DNA of 64,000 nt from an uncultured Kordiimonas sp. (GCA_947503625.1 CANNEK010000003.1:372001-436000), one strand, 5' to 3'; positions 1 through 10,059 are shown, counted from the stretch's first letter. Numbers and translations: made by a program. The notes: generated by a model not told the origin, from the sequence alone.

Positions 1-98
1 TTTTTGACAGCTGCTTCTGTCAAATCAAGACGTGCACCACCTGCCGACTCTTCGCCGTCGGGTCTGCTGTCTTCTTCCTGAGTCGCTTTAGTTGCCAT
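1..98 (-). CDS. rpoD: RNA polymerase sigma factor RpoD (N-terminal fragment)
   Basis: Only the first 32 codons lie in the window; the gene runs off the left edge. The start is the ATG at 98, with a GGAG Shine-Dalgarno about 9 nt upstream. The peptide is acidic (MATKATQEEDSRPDGEESAG) and then reads RLDLTEAAVK, which matches the N-terminal region 1.1 of alphaproteobacterial housekeeping sigma-70. Its position directly downstream of dnaG on the same strand is the usual dnaG-rpoD arrangement and is strong support. The identity rests on a short stretch plus synteny. Confidence 0.85.
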   Translation of the reverse strand, partial: MATKATQEEDSRPDGEESAGGARLDLTEAAVK

Positions 99-141
99 GT
101 AAATTCCACTCCAGATCTGCGCGAATCGCAGTCATAGCACA

Positions 142-2031
142 TTAAATAAAAGAAAACCTGCCTGATTCGAGACGATATCCGTCTTTATCGGCCTCTTTTT
201 CTTCCAAAGCACGAAATGCAGCCTGTGCCGCCACAAAACGCGCGTGATTATCATCCGTCATATCTGCGGCATAGTCCGCTTCAGCCTGCTCATAGGCGGC
301 TTTTGCTGCTGTAATATGCTGGTACCGGGAGAGCAAATGCTCGAATCCGGTCAATGCATCAGACAAAGCAGCTTCAGGCCACGCAAACCAATCGCTTTTC
401 AGCGATCCGTCAGCAGAGATTTTCCCAACCGTTTTCTGGTGATCCGTGCCCTCTAAATGGGTATGCACCGTCTCCCGGTCAAGGGTATCTCCAAAAGCGG
501 CTTTTTCTATAAGGGCATTGCGCAGTCCGTCAAGCCCCGGAACACTTAAATCAAGTCCTGCGACTTCTTCTTCGTATCGCACCAGTATCTCGGGGTGGTT
601 TACCAAAGTCAGAATAATCAGTTGCTGGATCGTATCGGTAACACCACTTCCGCCAATACTGCGCCCCAATCTGGTTTTCGAAAGCAAGCCCGTTGCAGGA
701 GCCAGCCGTTTTTTGCCGCCTCTTGAAAAAGAGCCAGCTTTCTGCCGCCCCGAAGTACGGTTGCCACGAAACTGCTGAAACAAGCGGTCACGAAACTCCC
801 GCTGGTACAGGTTTCTGACATTCTCATCCTGAATTTCCGACAGGCGCCCGAAAATCTTTTTCTCCAGACCAGCCCTGCGCTCCGGCGTGTCGGCGGCAAC
901 GCCCGCCGTTAAATTGTTCCACAGGACAGAAACCAGGGGATCGGCTTTATCAATCAGCGCATCAATCGCGCCTTTGCCTTCGCGCTGAACCAGGCTGTCC
1001 GGATCGTCCCCCTCGGGCATCATCATAAAGCGAAGGGACTTTCCGGGCCTGAGCATCGGTAGCGACCGCTCGACAGCCCGCCCCGCCGCCCGCTGGCCAG
1101 CATTGTCGCCGTCGAACGAAAGTATTGGCTCGTCTGCCATTTGCCACAAATGAGCGATTTGTTCTTCCGTAAGCGCTGTACCCAGCGGCGCAACAGCATA
1201 ATCAATACCGAACTGCGCCAGCGCAATCACGTCCATATATCCTTCAACCACCAGCACCTGACCGGCGTCATAGCTGGCGGCGCGCGCGTTCGCCCAGTTA
1301 TAAAGGGTTGCACCTTTATGAAACAGGCCGGTTTCAGGGCTGTTCAAATATTTGGCTTTGGCGTCCTTGTTTAAGGCCCGCCCGCCAAATGCGATAACCC
1401 TGCCTTGCCGATCTGTAATCGGGAACATCAGCCTGTCCCTGAAACGGTCATAGCTGGCGCCGCCATCCTCCGGCTTTATCAGCATGCCGGTTTCAATCAG
1501 CTGATCTTCACCAATGTCACGCGCGGTCATCGCATCTTTGAGCGCTGTCCGACTGTTAGGCGCGTAACCAAGGCCAAACCTTGCAAGTGTTTCGTCGGTC
1601 AGGCCCCTTCCCCTGATATAGTCAAGCGCGCCTTTGCCAACCTGCGCACGTAGCTGCGTCTGGTACCAACTGGCGACAGCATCCATCACCTCTGCCAGGC
1701 TCGCACGCTCTTTCTGTTTCTCGATTTCCTCGCGGCTCGGCTTTGGCACTTCCATCCCGACTTCGCCGGCCAGTGTTTCCACAGCTTCGGGGAACGTCAT
1801 GCCCTGCGTCTTCATAACGAAATCGAGAACGCTGCCGTGTTCACCGCAACCAAAACAGTGATAAAAACCTTTCTGGTCATTCACGGTAAAGGATGGTGTT
1901 TTTTCGTTATGGAACGGGCAAAGGCCGGTGCTTTCACGGCCACGGCGCACAAGCTTCACCGAACGCCCCACCACATCAGATAGGGTAAAACGATGCTTCA
2001 GTTCATCCAGAAATTGAGGACTGAGGGCCAT
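142..2031 (-). CDS. dnaG: DNA primase DnaG
   Basis: Makes RNA primers for lagging-strand replication. The N-terminal CHC2 zinc-binding site is intact (C38, H41, C59, C62 in CPFH...CFGC). The central TOPRIM domain shows EGYMD with E263 and the metal-binding DGDNAG with D307 and D309. The weakly conserved C-terminal part corresponds to the DnaB-helicase-interacting region. The start is set at MALSPQFLDEL, the usual beginning of the family (629 aa); the frame is open for 16 more codons with other ATGs, and no convincing Shine-Dalgarno precedes any of them. It lies 43 nt upstream of rpoD on the same strand, so co-transcription is likely. Length is normal for the family. Confidence 0.97.
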   Translation of the reverse strand: MALSPQFLDELKHRFTLSDVVGRSVKLVRRGRESTGLCPFHNEKTPSFTVNDQKGFYHCFGCGEHGSVLDFVMKTQGMTFPEAVETLAGEVGMEVPKPSREEIEKQKERASLAEVMDAVASWYQTQLRAQVGKGALDYIRGRGLTDETLARFGLGYAPNSRTALKDAMTARDIGEDQLIETGMLIKPEDGGASYDRFRDRLMFPITDRQGRVIAFGGRALNKDAKAKYLNSPETGLFHKGATLYNWANARAASYDAGQVLVVEGYMDVIALAQFGIDYAVAPLGTALTEEQIAHLWQMADEPILSFDGDNAGQRAAGRAVERSLPMLRPGKSLRFMMMPEGDDPDSLVQREGKGAIDALIDKADPLVSVLWNNLTAGVAADTPERRAGLEKKIFGRLSEIQDENVRNLYQREFRDRLFQQFRGNRTSGRQKAGSFSRGGKKRLAPATGLLSKTRLGRSIGGSGVTDTIQQLIILTLVNHPEILVRYEEEVAGLDLSVPGLDGLRNALIEKAAFGDTLDRETVHTHLEGTDHQKTVGKISADGSLKSDWFAWPEAALSDALTGFEHLLSRYQHITAAKAAYEQAEADYAADMTDDNHARFVAAQAAFRALEEKEADKDGYRLESGRFSFI

Positions 2032-2155
2032 TACCAACACCATCGGCGGACGCAAACTGATGCTCGGCCCGCCTAACAAAATTTGTTATAGGATATCCTG
2101 TTATATTTAATGCAAAGTTGTGAAAATGGCAACCAGCTGATGCAGTCATGATTTT

Positions 2156-3055
2156 TCAGGAATCCCACATGGTTTCCATCCAGGCATCCATCTCCTCCGC
2201 CTGCTCCTGCATCCAGTCAAAAAACATGATCACTTTCTCCGGTGGTTCTTCAAGCGCAGCTTCAAGATAATAATGATAACCGGTAGGTAGCGGCTTGCCG
2301 GGAACATTCATGAGCCGACCGGATTTCAGCGCATCGGCCGCAATCAAGGGCGGTGCCAACGCTATACCCCCGCCAGCGGAAGCTGCCTGCACCAAAAGAC
2401 CTGAATGGCTGTAGTCGGTTTCAATATCAACATTCGACAGTGGAATGGCGTTCAACTCGAACCATTCGTTCCACAGGTGGGCGTGTTCGTGTGCAAGCAG
2501 GCGGAAGTTAATGACCTCGTCGCCCTGAATGGTGCGGCCTGGTGACAACTCCGGCGCATAGACAGGCGCAAAGGTTTCCGGCCCCAGAACCCGGGCCCCC
2601 TCAGGCGGGGTACCGACCCTGATTGCCAGGTCCAGACCTTTGACCCGCAAATCGAACCGCTGGTCATCGGCATTGATCCGTACATCAATTTCCGGGTGAC
2701 GCAGGCTGAATTTCGATAGCCTCGGTATCAACCAGTGAATAGCAAACGATTGATAAGTGGTGAGCCGAAGCACATTGGGCTCGTCCTTCTGTCGCAGGCT
2801 GGTAATGGTTGCTTCGATATCCTTAAAGGCAGACTGAAGCGTTTCAGCAAACACGCGACCTTCGGGCGTAAGTGTAATTTCACGCGGCCGGCGAATAAAA
2901 AGCTGCAAGCCCACCTCCTGCTCCAGGATTTTTACCTGCTGGCTTACCGCAGATTGGGTACGGCCCAGCTCTTTCGCTGCCAATGTCAGGCTACCGTGGC
3001 GCGCCGCAGCATCAAAAGCCAACAACCCTGATAAAGATCGAAGCCGAAACATCAT
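2156..3055 (-). CDS. LysR-family transcriptional regulator, GcvA-like
   Basis: A 299-aa LysR protein. Residues about 5-65 form the winged helix-turn-helix (GLLAFDAAARHGSLTLAA, TQSAVSQQVKILE), and residues about 90-290 the periplasmic-binding-protein-like co-inducer domain. The N-terminus resembles the GcvA/AmpR branch. AAGGAAA precedes two consecutive ATGs (3055 and 3052), so either may be used. It sits between dnaG and yqeY, two genes usually close together, which suggests insertion into the housekeeping cluster. It is divergent from a small charged-protein gene at 3155, its most likely target. The ligand cannot be predicted. Confidence 0.9.
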   Translation of the reverse strand: MMFRLRSLSGLLAFDAAARHGSLTLAAKELGRTQSAVSQQVKILEQEVGLQLFIRRPREITLTPEGRVFAETLQSAFKDIEATITSLRQKDEPNVLRLTTYQSFAIHWLIPRLSKFSLRHPEIDVRINADDQRFDLRVKGLDLAIRVGTPPEGARVLGPETFAPVYAPELSPGRTIQGDEVINFRLLAHEHAHLWNEWFELNAIPLSNVDIETDYSHSGLLVQAASAGGGIALAPPLIAADALKSGRLMNVPGKPLPTGYHYYLEAALEEPPEKVIMFFDWMQEQAEEMDAWMETMWDS

Positions 3056-3079
3056 TTTTCCTTAATTTTTCTAAGTCAT

Positions 3080-3097
3080 ATTCTTAGCATTACGAAT
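3080..3097. promoter_or_regulatory. Candidate LysR operator (interrupted palindrome)
   Basis: The 18-mer ATTCTTAGCATTACGAAT is an inverted repeat with one mismatched pair. It lies midway between the divergent LysR gene (start 3055) and the small-protein gene (start 3155). It contains a T-N11-A core as expected for LysR sites. Assignment to this LysR protein is inferred from position. Confidence 0.4.
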
Positions 3098-3154
3098 TTG
3101 TATTTCCACCATAATCAATAGATATCAGTACTCATTCAGCCATGAGGACATAAT

Positions 3155-3373
3155 ATGACTAAGAAAAATTTACTGTTCACAACAGAAGATGACAAGCGCA
3201 GTTTTCTTGAAAAGCTGACAGTGGCCTATGCCCCGATTGACGATCTGGTGATGAGATCGGCCAGAGACATAAAGGCCGCTGAAGACAAACGCGCCCCTGA
3301 AGGGCAAAAGGAACAGGCCAACGAAGAGAAAGCGCACAACATATTCGCTGTGCGCCATCTGGGTAGCGTGTAA
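3155..3373 (+). CDS. Small charged hypothetical protein (72 aa)
   Basis: Not a family I recognise. The start has an AGGAC Shine-Dalgarno 6 nt upstream, which argues that it is a real gene. The product is soluble, very rich in Lys, Glu and Asp, and has no signal peptide or membrane segment. Its middle (residues about 30-60) is nearly all charged and likely alpha-helical, ending in AHNIFAVRHLGSV. It is divergent from the LysR gene with about 100 nt between them, including a candidate operator, so it is probably the regulated partner. No function is claimed. Confidence 0.65.
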   Translation: MTKKNLLFTTEDDKRSFLEKLTVAYAPIDDLVMRSARDIKAAEDKRAPEGQKEQANEEKAHNIFAVRHLGSV

Positions 3374-3388
3374 TTCGTTAGAAAACTG

Positions 3389-3844
3389 TTAGCTCAACAT
3401 GCCGCGAATCGTCGTGCTGGCTTTGGCAAAATCCATCTGGCCAGCATACTTTTCTTTCAGCGAGCCCATGCAGCGCCCAATATCCTTGAGGCCTTCGGCA
3501 CCCAGTTCAGACACAACCGCCTCGGCAGCCGCAACGATCTCATCTTCGCTCATCTGCTTGGGCAGAAACTCCTCGATGATCCCGATCTCTTCTTTCTCGC
3601 GCTCAGCCAGCTCACAGCGACCACCTTCTTCATACGCCTTGATGCTGTCTTTGCGTTGCTTGACCATCTTCGACAAGATATCGGTGATGAGTGCATCATC
3701 ATCCTTATCGGCAGCATCCTTGCCGCGCATCTCTATGTCTTTTTCTTTGATGGCCGCCAGTATCAGGCGCACTGTCGAGAGTTTGCGAGTGGCTTTCGCA
3801 CGCATCGCATCTTTCATCGACTTCGTCAGTTCTTCCCTAAGCAT
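3389..3844 (-). CDS. yqeY: GatB/YqeY domain protein
   Basis: A 151-aa stand-alone YqeY protein, related to the tail domain of the GatB subunit of the tRNA-dependent amidotransferase. The full family pattern is visible: N-terminal LREELTKSMKDAMRAK with STVRLILAAIKEKDIE, then IIEEFLPKQMSEDEI and a C-terminal GSLKEKYAGQMDFAKAS. It is cytosolic; its exact role is unsettled although a tRNA-related one is suspected. In many Alphaproteobacteria yqeY lies between carA and dnaG, as here except for the inserted LysR/small-protein pair. It is divergent from carA across a 288-bp intergenic region. Confidence 0.93.
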   Translation of the reverse strand: MLREELTKSMKDAMRAKATRKLSTVRLILAAIKEKDIEMRGKDAADKDDDALITDILSKMVKQRKDSIKAYEEGGRCELAEREKEEIGIIEEFLPKQMSEDEIVAAAEAVVSELGAEGLKDIGRCMGSLKEKYAGQMDFAKASTTIRGMLS

Positions 3845-3876
3845 GTCTTCAACCCTGCTACAACGAGTCGGAAACC

Positions 3877-3889
3877 CCTATACTATAGG
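3877..3889. promoter_or_regulatory. 13-bp palindrome with -10-like hexamers, yqeY/carA intergenic region
   Basis: CCTATACTATAGG is a perfect 13-bp palindrome 33 nt upstream of yqeY. Read on + it holds TATACT and on - TATAGT, both close to a -10 hexamer, so it may serve divergent promoters. Matching -35 hexamers are weak. This is a position-based proposal. Confidence 0.3.
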
Positions 3890-4132
3890 CAGACGGGGTT
3901 TAGCGCAAACGAGAAATTTCGTTTTAACTTGTTGTTTTCATTGAATATTTTATTTTCCAGTTTTTCTTGACCCCCCAAGGCCTTTTGACTATTGTCCGGT
4001 CAATTTGGCCACCGCCAAGCTGGTTTCGCGGCCCGGCAGGGATAGCGGTATTTTTCCTTTAAGGCAAGGGAATGCAATGGTCACAGCGTCGCAATCCGAC
4101 GCACAACACCGACCGCGTCTGGGAATGCGCTG

Positions 4133-5314
4133 ATGACCGACTCTAAAACGCCCCTCATTCCACCCGGTGACGATATCACCGCAGTCTTGGTTTTGGATGA
4201 TGGAACGGTGTTTTGGGGGCATGGTTTTGGCCGCGAAGGCGAAACAGTTGGTGAAGTGTGTTTCAACACATCCATGACCGGCTATCAGGAAATCCTGACG
4301 GACCCTTCCTACGCGGGCCAGATCATCACATTTACCTTCCCTCATATTGGTAACGTCGGCACCAACCCCGAGGACATCGAAACACGTGTTTCGGCTGCCC
4401 GTGGGCTGGTTATCCGTGACGATGTCACCGAACCTGCGAACTTTCGCGCAGACAGTCACTTGAATGATTGGGCTGACGGTCGGGGCCTCATCGGCATTTC
4501 CGGCATTGATACCCGCAAGCTGACCAGAATGATCCGGGAAAGCGGCGCACCAAACGGGGTGATAGCCTACAATAAAGCCGGGCAGTTTAACGTTCCCGCA
4601 CTGCTGAAACAGGCACAGGACTGGCCCGGACTTGAAGGCATGGACCTCGCCAAGGAGGTCAGCCGTACAGACACCGAAACCTGGAACAGCACTCGCTGGA
4701 ACATTAAAGACGGCTTTGGCGAAGTCAAAAAAGCCAGCGCTCATGTGGTCGCGGTTGACTACGGCGCCAAAAACAACATTCTGCGCTGCCTTGCGGAAAC
4801 AGGTGCGCGCGTGACGATTGTTCCCGCCACCGCAAGCTTCGACGATATCATGGCGCACAACCCGGACGGCATTTTCCTCTCTAACGGGCCGGGTGATCCG
4901 GCTGCAACCGGCGAATATGCCTTGCCGGTCATTGAGAAGCTTATTGAAACCGGTCTGCCGATTTTTGGCATTTGTCTCGGCCACCAGCTTCTTGCGCTCG
5001 CATTTGGTGGCAAAACCTACAAGATGCATCAGGGCCACCGTGGGGCCAACCACCCTGTTCAGGACCTGCGTACAGGCAAGGTGGAAATCACCAGCATGAA
5101 CCATGGCTTCAGCGTGGATGGCGACAGCCTGCCAGGTGATGTGAAGATCAGCCATGTCTCCCTGTTCGATAAAACTGTGTGCGGCATCGAGCATACAGAA
5201 AAGCCGATCTTCAGTGTGCAACAACACCCCGAGGCTTCGCCCGGCCCGCAAGACAGTTTTTACCTGTTCGACCAGTTCATGGGCATGATCGAAAAAAGAA
5301 AATCAGCAGCCTGA
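4133..5314 (+). CDS. carA: Carbamoyl-phosphate synthase small subunit
   Basis: Glutamine amidotransferase subunit (393 aa) that supplies ammonia to CarB for carbamoyl phosphate, feeding pyrimidine and arginine synthesis. The N-terminal CPSase small-chain domain (residues about 15-150) includes FNTSMTGYQEILTDPSYAGQ. The C-terminal class I amidotransferase domain has the nucleophile C281 in GICLGHQ and the catalytic His/Glu in QQHPEASPGPQD near the end. Start and length are normal. It is separated from carB by an outer-membrane protein gene only 39 nt downstream, an unusual arrangement. Confidence 0.97.
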   Translation: MTDSKTPLIPPGDDITAVLVLDDGTVFWGHGFGREGETVGEVCFNTSMTGYQEILTDPSYAGQIITFTFPHIGNVGTNPEDIETRVSAARGLVIRDDVTEPANFRADSHLNDWADGRGLIGISGIDTRKLTRMIRESGAPNGVIAYNKAGQFNVPALLKQAQDWPGLEGMDLAKEVSRTDTETWNSTRWNIKDGFGEVKKASAHVVAVDYGAKNNILRCLAETGARVTIVPATASFDDIMAHNPDGIFLSNGPGDPAATGEYALPVIEKLIETGLPIFGICLGHQLLALAFGGKTYKMHQGHRGANHPVQDLRTGKVEITSMNHGFSVDGDSLPGDVKISHVSLFDKTVCGIEHTEKPIFSVQQHPEASPGPQDSFYLFDQFMGMIEKRKSAA

Positions 5315-5353
5315 CAATCAAAACATAAAACAGGCACATATAAGGAGACGGCA

Positions 5354-6028
5354 GTGAGGAAAATTTCGAAAAGCATTTCAATAATGGCAACGGCGTTTTC
5401 CCTGCTGTTTCTGGCGCACGGTGCCAGCGCGCAAGACGGCTTCTATGTTTCTGCCTTCACCGGCCTTGCTATTCAGAATGACCAGAATAACACCGGAAAC
5501 GGCGACAGGCTTGATGTCTCGCTCGACAACGGTTTTGTTATTGGCGGCGCGCTTGGTTACAAACTGCCCGTTAGCGGCTTCCGGGTAGAGCTTGAAGTCG
5601 CATACCGCGAGAACGATATTTCCGCCGGAACGCTTCTGAGCAACCCGACGGTCGCTTTTACCGGAGACAATTCATCTCTCGGCGCCTTTGCAAACGTGCT
5701 TTATGATTTCGACAGTATCCTTGGTATCGCAACACCCTACATTGGAGCTGGTATTGGAATTGGCGGCGTCGAATCAGATGTGGTGCGCCAGGCTGCCGTG
5801 AATGACATCCGTTTTGGGGGGCCGACCCGTACTGAATTTCTGTATCAGGGTATCGCTGGCGTGAGCGTTCCCTTGAACAACACCTTCGATCTTTTTGCAG
5901 AAGGCCGGTACTATGTGGCACCCGGCGTTGATTTCGACCTGATCGACACCGTTTTGAATACCACCAGTACATTCAACAGTTCCTATGAAGTGATCCAGCT
6001 GCAGGCAGGCCTGCGGTACAAATTTTAG
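5354..6028 (+). CDS. Outer-membrane beta-barrel protein (Omp25/OmpW-like)
   Basis: A 224-aa exported protein with a clear signal peptide (FSLLFLAHGASA, cleavage near residue 26) and a mature part of alternating hydrophobic and polar strands rich in Gly and aromatic residues. It ends in LQAGLRYKF, a terminal Phe as expected for BAM-dependent insertion, which suggests a small eight-stranded barrel. The start is GTG with an AAGGAG Shine-Dalgarno. It lies between carA and carB on the same strand with gaps of 39 and 45 nt, so it is probably co-transcribed although functionally unrelated. Its role beyond the outer membrane cannot be said. Confidence 0.85.
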   Translation: MRKISKSISIMATAFSLLFLAHGASAQDGFYVSAFTGLAIQNDQNNTGNGDRLDVSLDNGFVIGGALGYKLPVSGFRVELEVAYRENDISAGTLLSNPTVAFTGDNSSLGAFANVLYDFDSILGIATPYIGAGIGIGGVESDVVRQAAVNDIRFGGPTRTEFLYQGIAGVSVPLNNTFDLFAEGRYYVAPGVDFDLIDTVLNTTSTFNSSYEVIQLQAGLRYKF

Positions 6029-6073
6029 TCGACCCGACATAGACGCCGACCAGACAACGAGAGCAATACACAC

Positions 6074-9000
6074 ATGCCCAAAAGAACAGACATCGAAAGC
6101 ATCCTGATTATCGGCGCCGGGCCGATCATCATTGGCCAAGCCTGCGAATTCGATTACTCCGGCACACAGGCCTGCAAGGCACTGCGGGAAGAAGGCTATC
6201 GTGTCATTCTGGTAAACTCGAACCCAGCCACCATCATGACCGACCCCGAGCTCGCTGACGCGACCTACATCGAGCCGATCACCCCAGAAGTGGTTGAGAA
6301 GATTATCGCGAAGGAGCGCCCCGACGCGATCTTGCCCACCATGGGGGGCCAAACAGGCCTGAACACGGCGCTTTCTCTCGGGAAAATGGGTGTTCTGGAA
6401 AAATACAATGTGCAGATGATCGGCGCAGACCGTGAAGCGATCGACAAGGCCGAAGACCGCATGCTGTTCAAGGATGCGATGACCAAGATTGGCCTGGAAA
6501 GCAGCCACAGTGAAATCGCGCATACATTGGATGAAGCCCTTGGGGCGATGGAACGTATCGGCTTGCCGATGATCATCAGACCAAGCTTCACCATGGGAGG
6601 CACGGGCGGCGGCATCGCATACAATAAAGAAGAATATATCGATATCGTCACCAGAGGACTGGATGCGTCACCCACAACAGAGGTGCTGGTCGAAGAGAGC
6701 ATTGTCGGCTGGAAAGAATATGAGATGGAAGTTGTGCGCGACAAGGCGGACAACTGTATCATCGTTTGTGCGATCGAAAACGTCGACCCCATGGGTGTGC
6801 ACACCGGCGACAGTATCACCGTTGCCCCTGCCCTGACGCTGACCGACAAGGAATACCAGATTATGCGCAACGCCAGCATTGCTGTGCTGCGCGAAATCGG
6901 TGTCGAAACCGGTGGATCGAACGTGCAGTTTGCCGTGAACCCGAAAGACGGCAGGTTGATAGTGATCGAAATGAACCCGAGGGTATCGCGCTCAAGCGCA
7001 CTCGCATCAAAGGCCACCGGCTTCCCGATAGCCAAGATCGCCGCCAAGCTTGCGGTTGGCTACACACTTGATGAACTTGATAACGACATCACCGGTGTAA
7101 CACCTGCGTCGTTCGAACCAACAATTGATTATGTCGTGACAAAAATTCCGCGTTTCACTTTCGAGAAATTCGAAGGCACAGACGCGCTCCTGTCATCAGC
7201 AATGAAATCGGTCGGTGAAGTGATGGCAATTGGCCGTAACTTTGCTGAAAGTATGCAAAAAGCCCTACGCTCAATGGAAACAGGCCTGACCGGCCTGAAC
7301 GAAATCGCCATTGAAGGATATGAAGCAGGCAGCGGCGACTTCACCCCGATATTGAAAGACCTTGGCTTCCAGCGGCCGGACCGTCTGTTGCGGATCGCAC
7401 AGGCTTTCCGGGAAGGCGTGCCTTTTGAAGATATCAAGCGCGTCACCGGCTTCGAGCCATGGTTCCTGCATCAGGTCGAGGCCGTGATTGTTGCAGAAAA
7501 AGGTGTGCAGGAACACGGGCTTCCCGACGGCGAGATCGCCATGAGGAAACTCAAGATGCTTGGATTTTCTGACCAGCGACTGGCGGAGCTTTCAGGCGGT
7601 TCGGAGGCCGATGTTCGTGCGACCCGGCATGAACTCGGTGTTCGCCCAAGCTTCAAGCGCATCGACACCTGCGCCGCAGAGTTCGAGGCCAAAACCCCTT
7701 ACATGTACTCTTCCTATGAGACGTTTGCAGCCGGCGAAACCGCGGAATGCGAAGCAAACCCGACCGATAGGGAAAAGATTGTCATTCTGGGGGGCGGCCC
7801 CAACCGGATTGGACAGGGGATTGAATTCGATTATTGCTGTTGTCATGCGTGTTTCTCACTCTCCGATGCGGGCTATGAAACCATCATGGTCAACTGCAAC
7901 CCGGAAACGGTCTCAACTGACTATGACACCTCGGACAGACTGTATTTTGAGCCCCTGACTGCGGAAAATGTGATCGAGATTATTCGGAAAGAGCAGGAAA
8001 ATGGTACGGTTAAAGGTGTGATCGTGCAGTTTGGTGGCCAAACCCCGCTTAAGCTGGCGCATGCCCTTGAAGCGGAAAATATCCCGATCCTGGGCACCAG
8101 CCCGGATGCCATTGATCTGGCTGAAGACCGTGAACGCTTTCAGGAACTTGTCGAGAAACTCGGTCTCAAACAGCCAAATAATGGCCTTGCCCGCAGCCAT
8201 GAAGAAGCCGTGGCTGTGGCTGAACGCGTTGGCTACCCGGTTTTGATCCGTCCTTCTTATGTTCTGGGTGGCCGCGCGATGGAGATCGTACATGATCAGG
8301 CAGGTCTTGACCGCTACATCGCCGAGGCGGTTCAGGTTTCCGGTGACAGTCCAGTGTTGATCGACAGTTTCCTTAAAGATGCCATTGAGGTGGATGTCGA
8401 TGCCCTTTCCGACGGCGAGACAATCCATATCGCCGGTATCATGGAGCATATCGAAGAAGCGGGTGTACATTCTGGTGACAGTGCCTGCTCCATCCCGCCG
8501 TACAGCTTGCCGGTCGGCATCGTGAACGAGGTCAAGCGTCAGGCCGTTCTGCTAGCAAAAGCACTGAAAGTGGTTGGTTTGATGAATGTCCAGTTTGCGG
8601 TGAAAGACGGCGAAGTCTACCTGATCGAGGTGAACCCGCGCGCCAGCCGCACGGTCCCGTTTGTCGCCAAAGCCATTGGCAGCCCGATTGCCGCGATTGC
8701 GGCACAGGCCATGGCCGGTGCAAAGCTGACAGACTTTGAACTGAAGGACCCGATCACCGAGCATGTCGCGGTTAAAGAGGTGGTGATCCCATGGGCGCGA
8801 TTCCCCGGCGTGGATATTCTTCTTGGCCCTGAAATGAAGTCAACTGGCGAAGTAATGGGTATTGATAGCAGCTTCCCTATCGCCTTCTACAAGTCACAAC
8901 TGGCCGCAGGCGTGCCCCTTCCGGAAAGCGGAAAGGTATTTCTGTCGGTAAAAGACGCAGACAAGTACGCGCTGGTGCCGTTGGCGCGTGATTTGCTCGG

Positions 9001-9337
9001 GATGGGCTACAGTGTTGTTGCGACAAGTGGTACTGCAAGTTACCTCCGGGATCAGGGTCTGAACGTTGAAAGCGTGTTCAAAGTAAACGAGGGCCAGCGG
9101 CCTCATGTGATCGACATCATGAAAAACGGAGATGTTTGCCTGATGTTCAACACGACAGAAGGCAAGCAGGCTATCATGGACAGTTACGAACTGAGAAACA
9201 CCGCCCTGACGATGAAGCTACCTTATTACACCACAATGGCAGCATCCAAAGCCACTGTTCAGGCGCTGAAAGCACTCAAAGCGGGTGATATGAAGGTGAA
9301 AAAATTGCAGGACTATACGCCTGAAACGGCGGCTTAA
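6074..9337 (+). CDS. carB: Carbamoyl-phosphate synthase large subunit
   Basis: At 1087 aa it has the full length of the family. Two homologous ATP-grasp halves are visible: the first starts [22 protein letters not shown] with [13 protein letters not shown], the second at about residue 570 with [22 protein letters not shown] and [15 protein letters not shown]. The C-terminal MGS-like allosteric domain covers roughly residues 940-1087. It uses ammonia from CarA, bicarbonate and 2 ATP. A strong hairpin with a T-tract lies about 75 nt downstream, so transcription likely ends before greA. Confidence 0.98.
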   Translation: MPKRTDIESILIIGAGPIIIGQACEFDYSGTQACKALREEGYRVILVNSNPATIMTDPELADATYIEPITPEVVEKIIAKERPDAILPTMGGQTGLNTALSLGKMGVLEKYNVQMIGADREAIDKAEDRMLFKDAMTKIGLESSHSEIAHTLDEALGAMERIGLPMIIRPSFTMGGTGGGIAYNKEEYIDIVTRGLDASPTTEVLVEESIVGWKEYEMEVVRDKADNCIIVCAIENVDPMGVHTGDSITVAPALTLTDKEYQIMRNASIAVLREIGVETGGSNVQFAVNPKDGRLIVIEMNPRVSRSSALASKATGFPIAKIAAKLAVGYTLDELDNDITGVTPASFEPTIDYVVTKIPRFTFEKFEGTDALLSSAMKSVGEVMAIGRNFAESMQKALRSMETGLTGLNEIAIEGYEAGSGDFTPILKDLGFQRPDRLLRIAQAFREGVPFEDIKRVTGFEPWFLHQVEAVIVAEKGVQEHGLPDGEIAMRKLKMLGFSDQRLAELSGGSEADVRATRHELGVRPSFKRIDTCAAEFEAKTPYMYSSYETFAAGETAECEANPTDREKIVILGGGPNRIGQGIEFDYCCCHACFSLSDAGYETIMVNCNPETVSTDYDTSDRLYFEPLTAENVIEIIRKEQENGTVKGVIVQFGGQTPLKLAHALEAENIPILGTSPDAIDLAEDRERFQELVEKLGLKQPNNGLARSHEEAVAVAERVGYPVLIRPSYVLGGRAMEIVHDQAGLDRYIAEAVQVSGDSPVLIDSFLKDAIEVDVDALSDGETIHIAGIMEHIEEAGVHSGDSACSIPPYSLPVGIVNEVKRQAVLLAKALKVVGLMNVQFAVKDGEVYLIEVNPRASRTVPFVAKAIGSPIAAIAAQAMAGAKLTDFELKDPITEHVAVKEVVIPWARFPGVDILLGPEMKSTGEVMGIDSSFPIAFYKSQLAAGVPLPESGKVFLSVKDADKYALVPLARDLLGMGYSVVATSGTASYLRDQGLNVESVFKVNEGQRPHVIDIMKNGDVCLMFNTTEGKQAIMDSYELRNTALTMKLPYYTTMAASKATVQALKALKAGDMKVKKLQDYTPETAA

Positions 9338-9411
9338 CTGACGTTGGCAAGGTTTAACGCAATGCCGGGCTTGATTCTTTAACCATTGTTCGCTACATAA
9401 TGACCAAGGAT

Positions 9412-9445
9412 GCGCCGGCCCGTTTGGGTCGGCGCTCCTGTTTTT
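9412..9445 (+). terminator. Rho-independent terminator after carB
   Basis: A 10-bp stem (GCGCCGGCCC / GGGTCGGCGC, one G-U pair) with a GTTT loop, followed by TCCTGTTTTT. It lies between carB and greA, both on +. Confidence 0.8.
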
Positions 9446-9508
9446 ATGAGAGGTGGCGACTTCCGGTGCAAAACCTCCGTTTGTATAAATTATCCTTGGA
9501 CGGGACCC

Positions 9509-9982
9509 ATGAACGATAAAGTGCCCATGCTTGAGGAAGGCTACCGCCGCCTCGAAGCCGAATTGAAGAATTTGAAGTCCGTCGAGCGCCCGTCAGTGGT
9601 GCAGGCGATTGAAGAAGCGCGTGCTCACGGCGACCTGTCGGAAAACGCAGAATACCATGCCGCCAAAGAAAAACAGGGGCATATTGAAGGCCGGATTATG
9701 GAGCTTGAGGGCAAGGTATCGCGCGCTCAGGTAATTGATCCGACAACGCTTGTCAGTGACAAGGTCGTCTTTGGTGCCACAGTCACCATGCTCGATGAAA
9801 ATGACGACGAGGTTGTGTACCAGATTGTTGGCGCCGATGAAGGCGACATCAAGATCGGCCGCATTTCCTACCAGTCACCGATCGCACGTGCCCTTATCGG
9901 CCGCAAAGTCGAAGATGAAGTTGAGGTCAAGGCTCCAGGCGGTGACCGCTACTACGAAATCACAAAAATCGAATTCAAATAG
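9509..9982 (+). CDS. greA: Transcription elongation factor GreA
   Basis: 157-aa GreA, which stimulates transcript cleavage by backtracked RNA polymerase. The N-terminal coiled coil reads [20 protein letters not shown] with [10 protein letters not shown], carrying the acidic tip residues. The C-terminal FKBP-like domain ends in [20 protein letters not shown]. The start is placed at MNDKVPM, the conserved beginning of the family; the frame stays open 33 codons upstream, but that stretch overlaps the carB terminator. It stands alone between two hairpins. Confidence 0.96.
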   Translation: MNDKVPMLEEGYRRLEAELKNLKSVERPSVVQAIEEARAHGDLSENAEYHAAKEKQGHIEGRIMELEGKVSRAQVIDPTTLVSDKVVFGATVTMLDENDDEVVYQIVGADEGDIKIGRISYQSPIARALIGRKVEDEVEVKAPGGDRYYEITKIEFK

Positions 9983-10008
9983 TCTGTGTTTAGAGACTGT
10001 TTTGCAAA

Positions 10009-10033
10009 AAGGCCTGCCGCATTGGCGGGCCTT
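10009..10033 (+). terminator. Hairpin terminator after greA
   Basis: AAGGCCTGCC / GGCGGGCCTT forms a 10-bp stem with one T-G pair and a GCATT loop, 27 nt after the greA stop. The trailing T-run is short (CTT is inside the stem), so efficiency is uncertain. Confidence 0.6.
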
Positions 10034-10059
10034 CATGCTTGGCGCGACAAGCTAGTGCA

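Noticed and set aside
3989-5251. A 420-codon open frame on the minus strand opposite carA
   Set aside because: It is antisense to a certain carA gene, shows no family features, and reflects the codon bias of the true gene.
9410-9508. Upstream extension of GreA by 33 codons
   Set aside because: The extension overlaps the carB terminator and is not part of the conserved GreA sequence.
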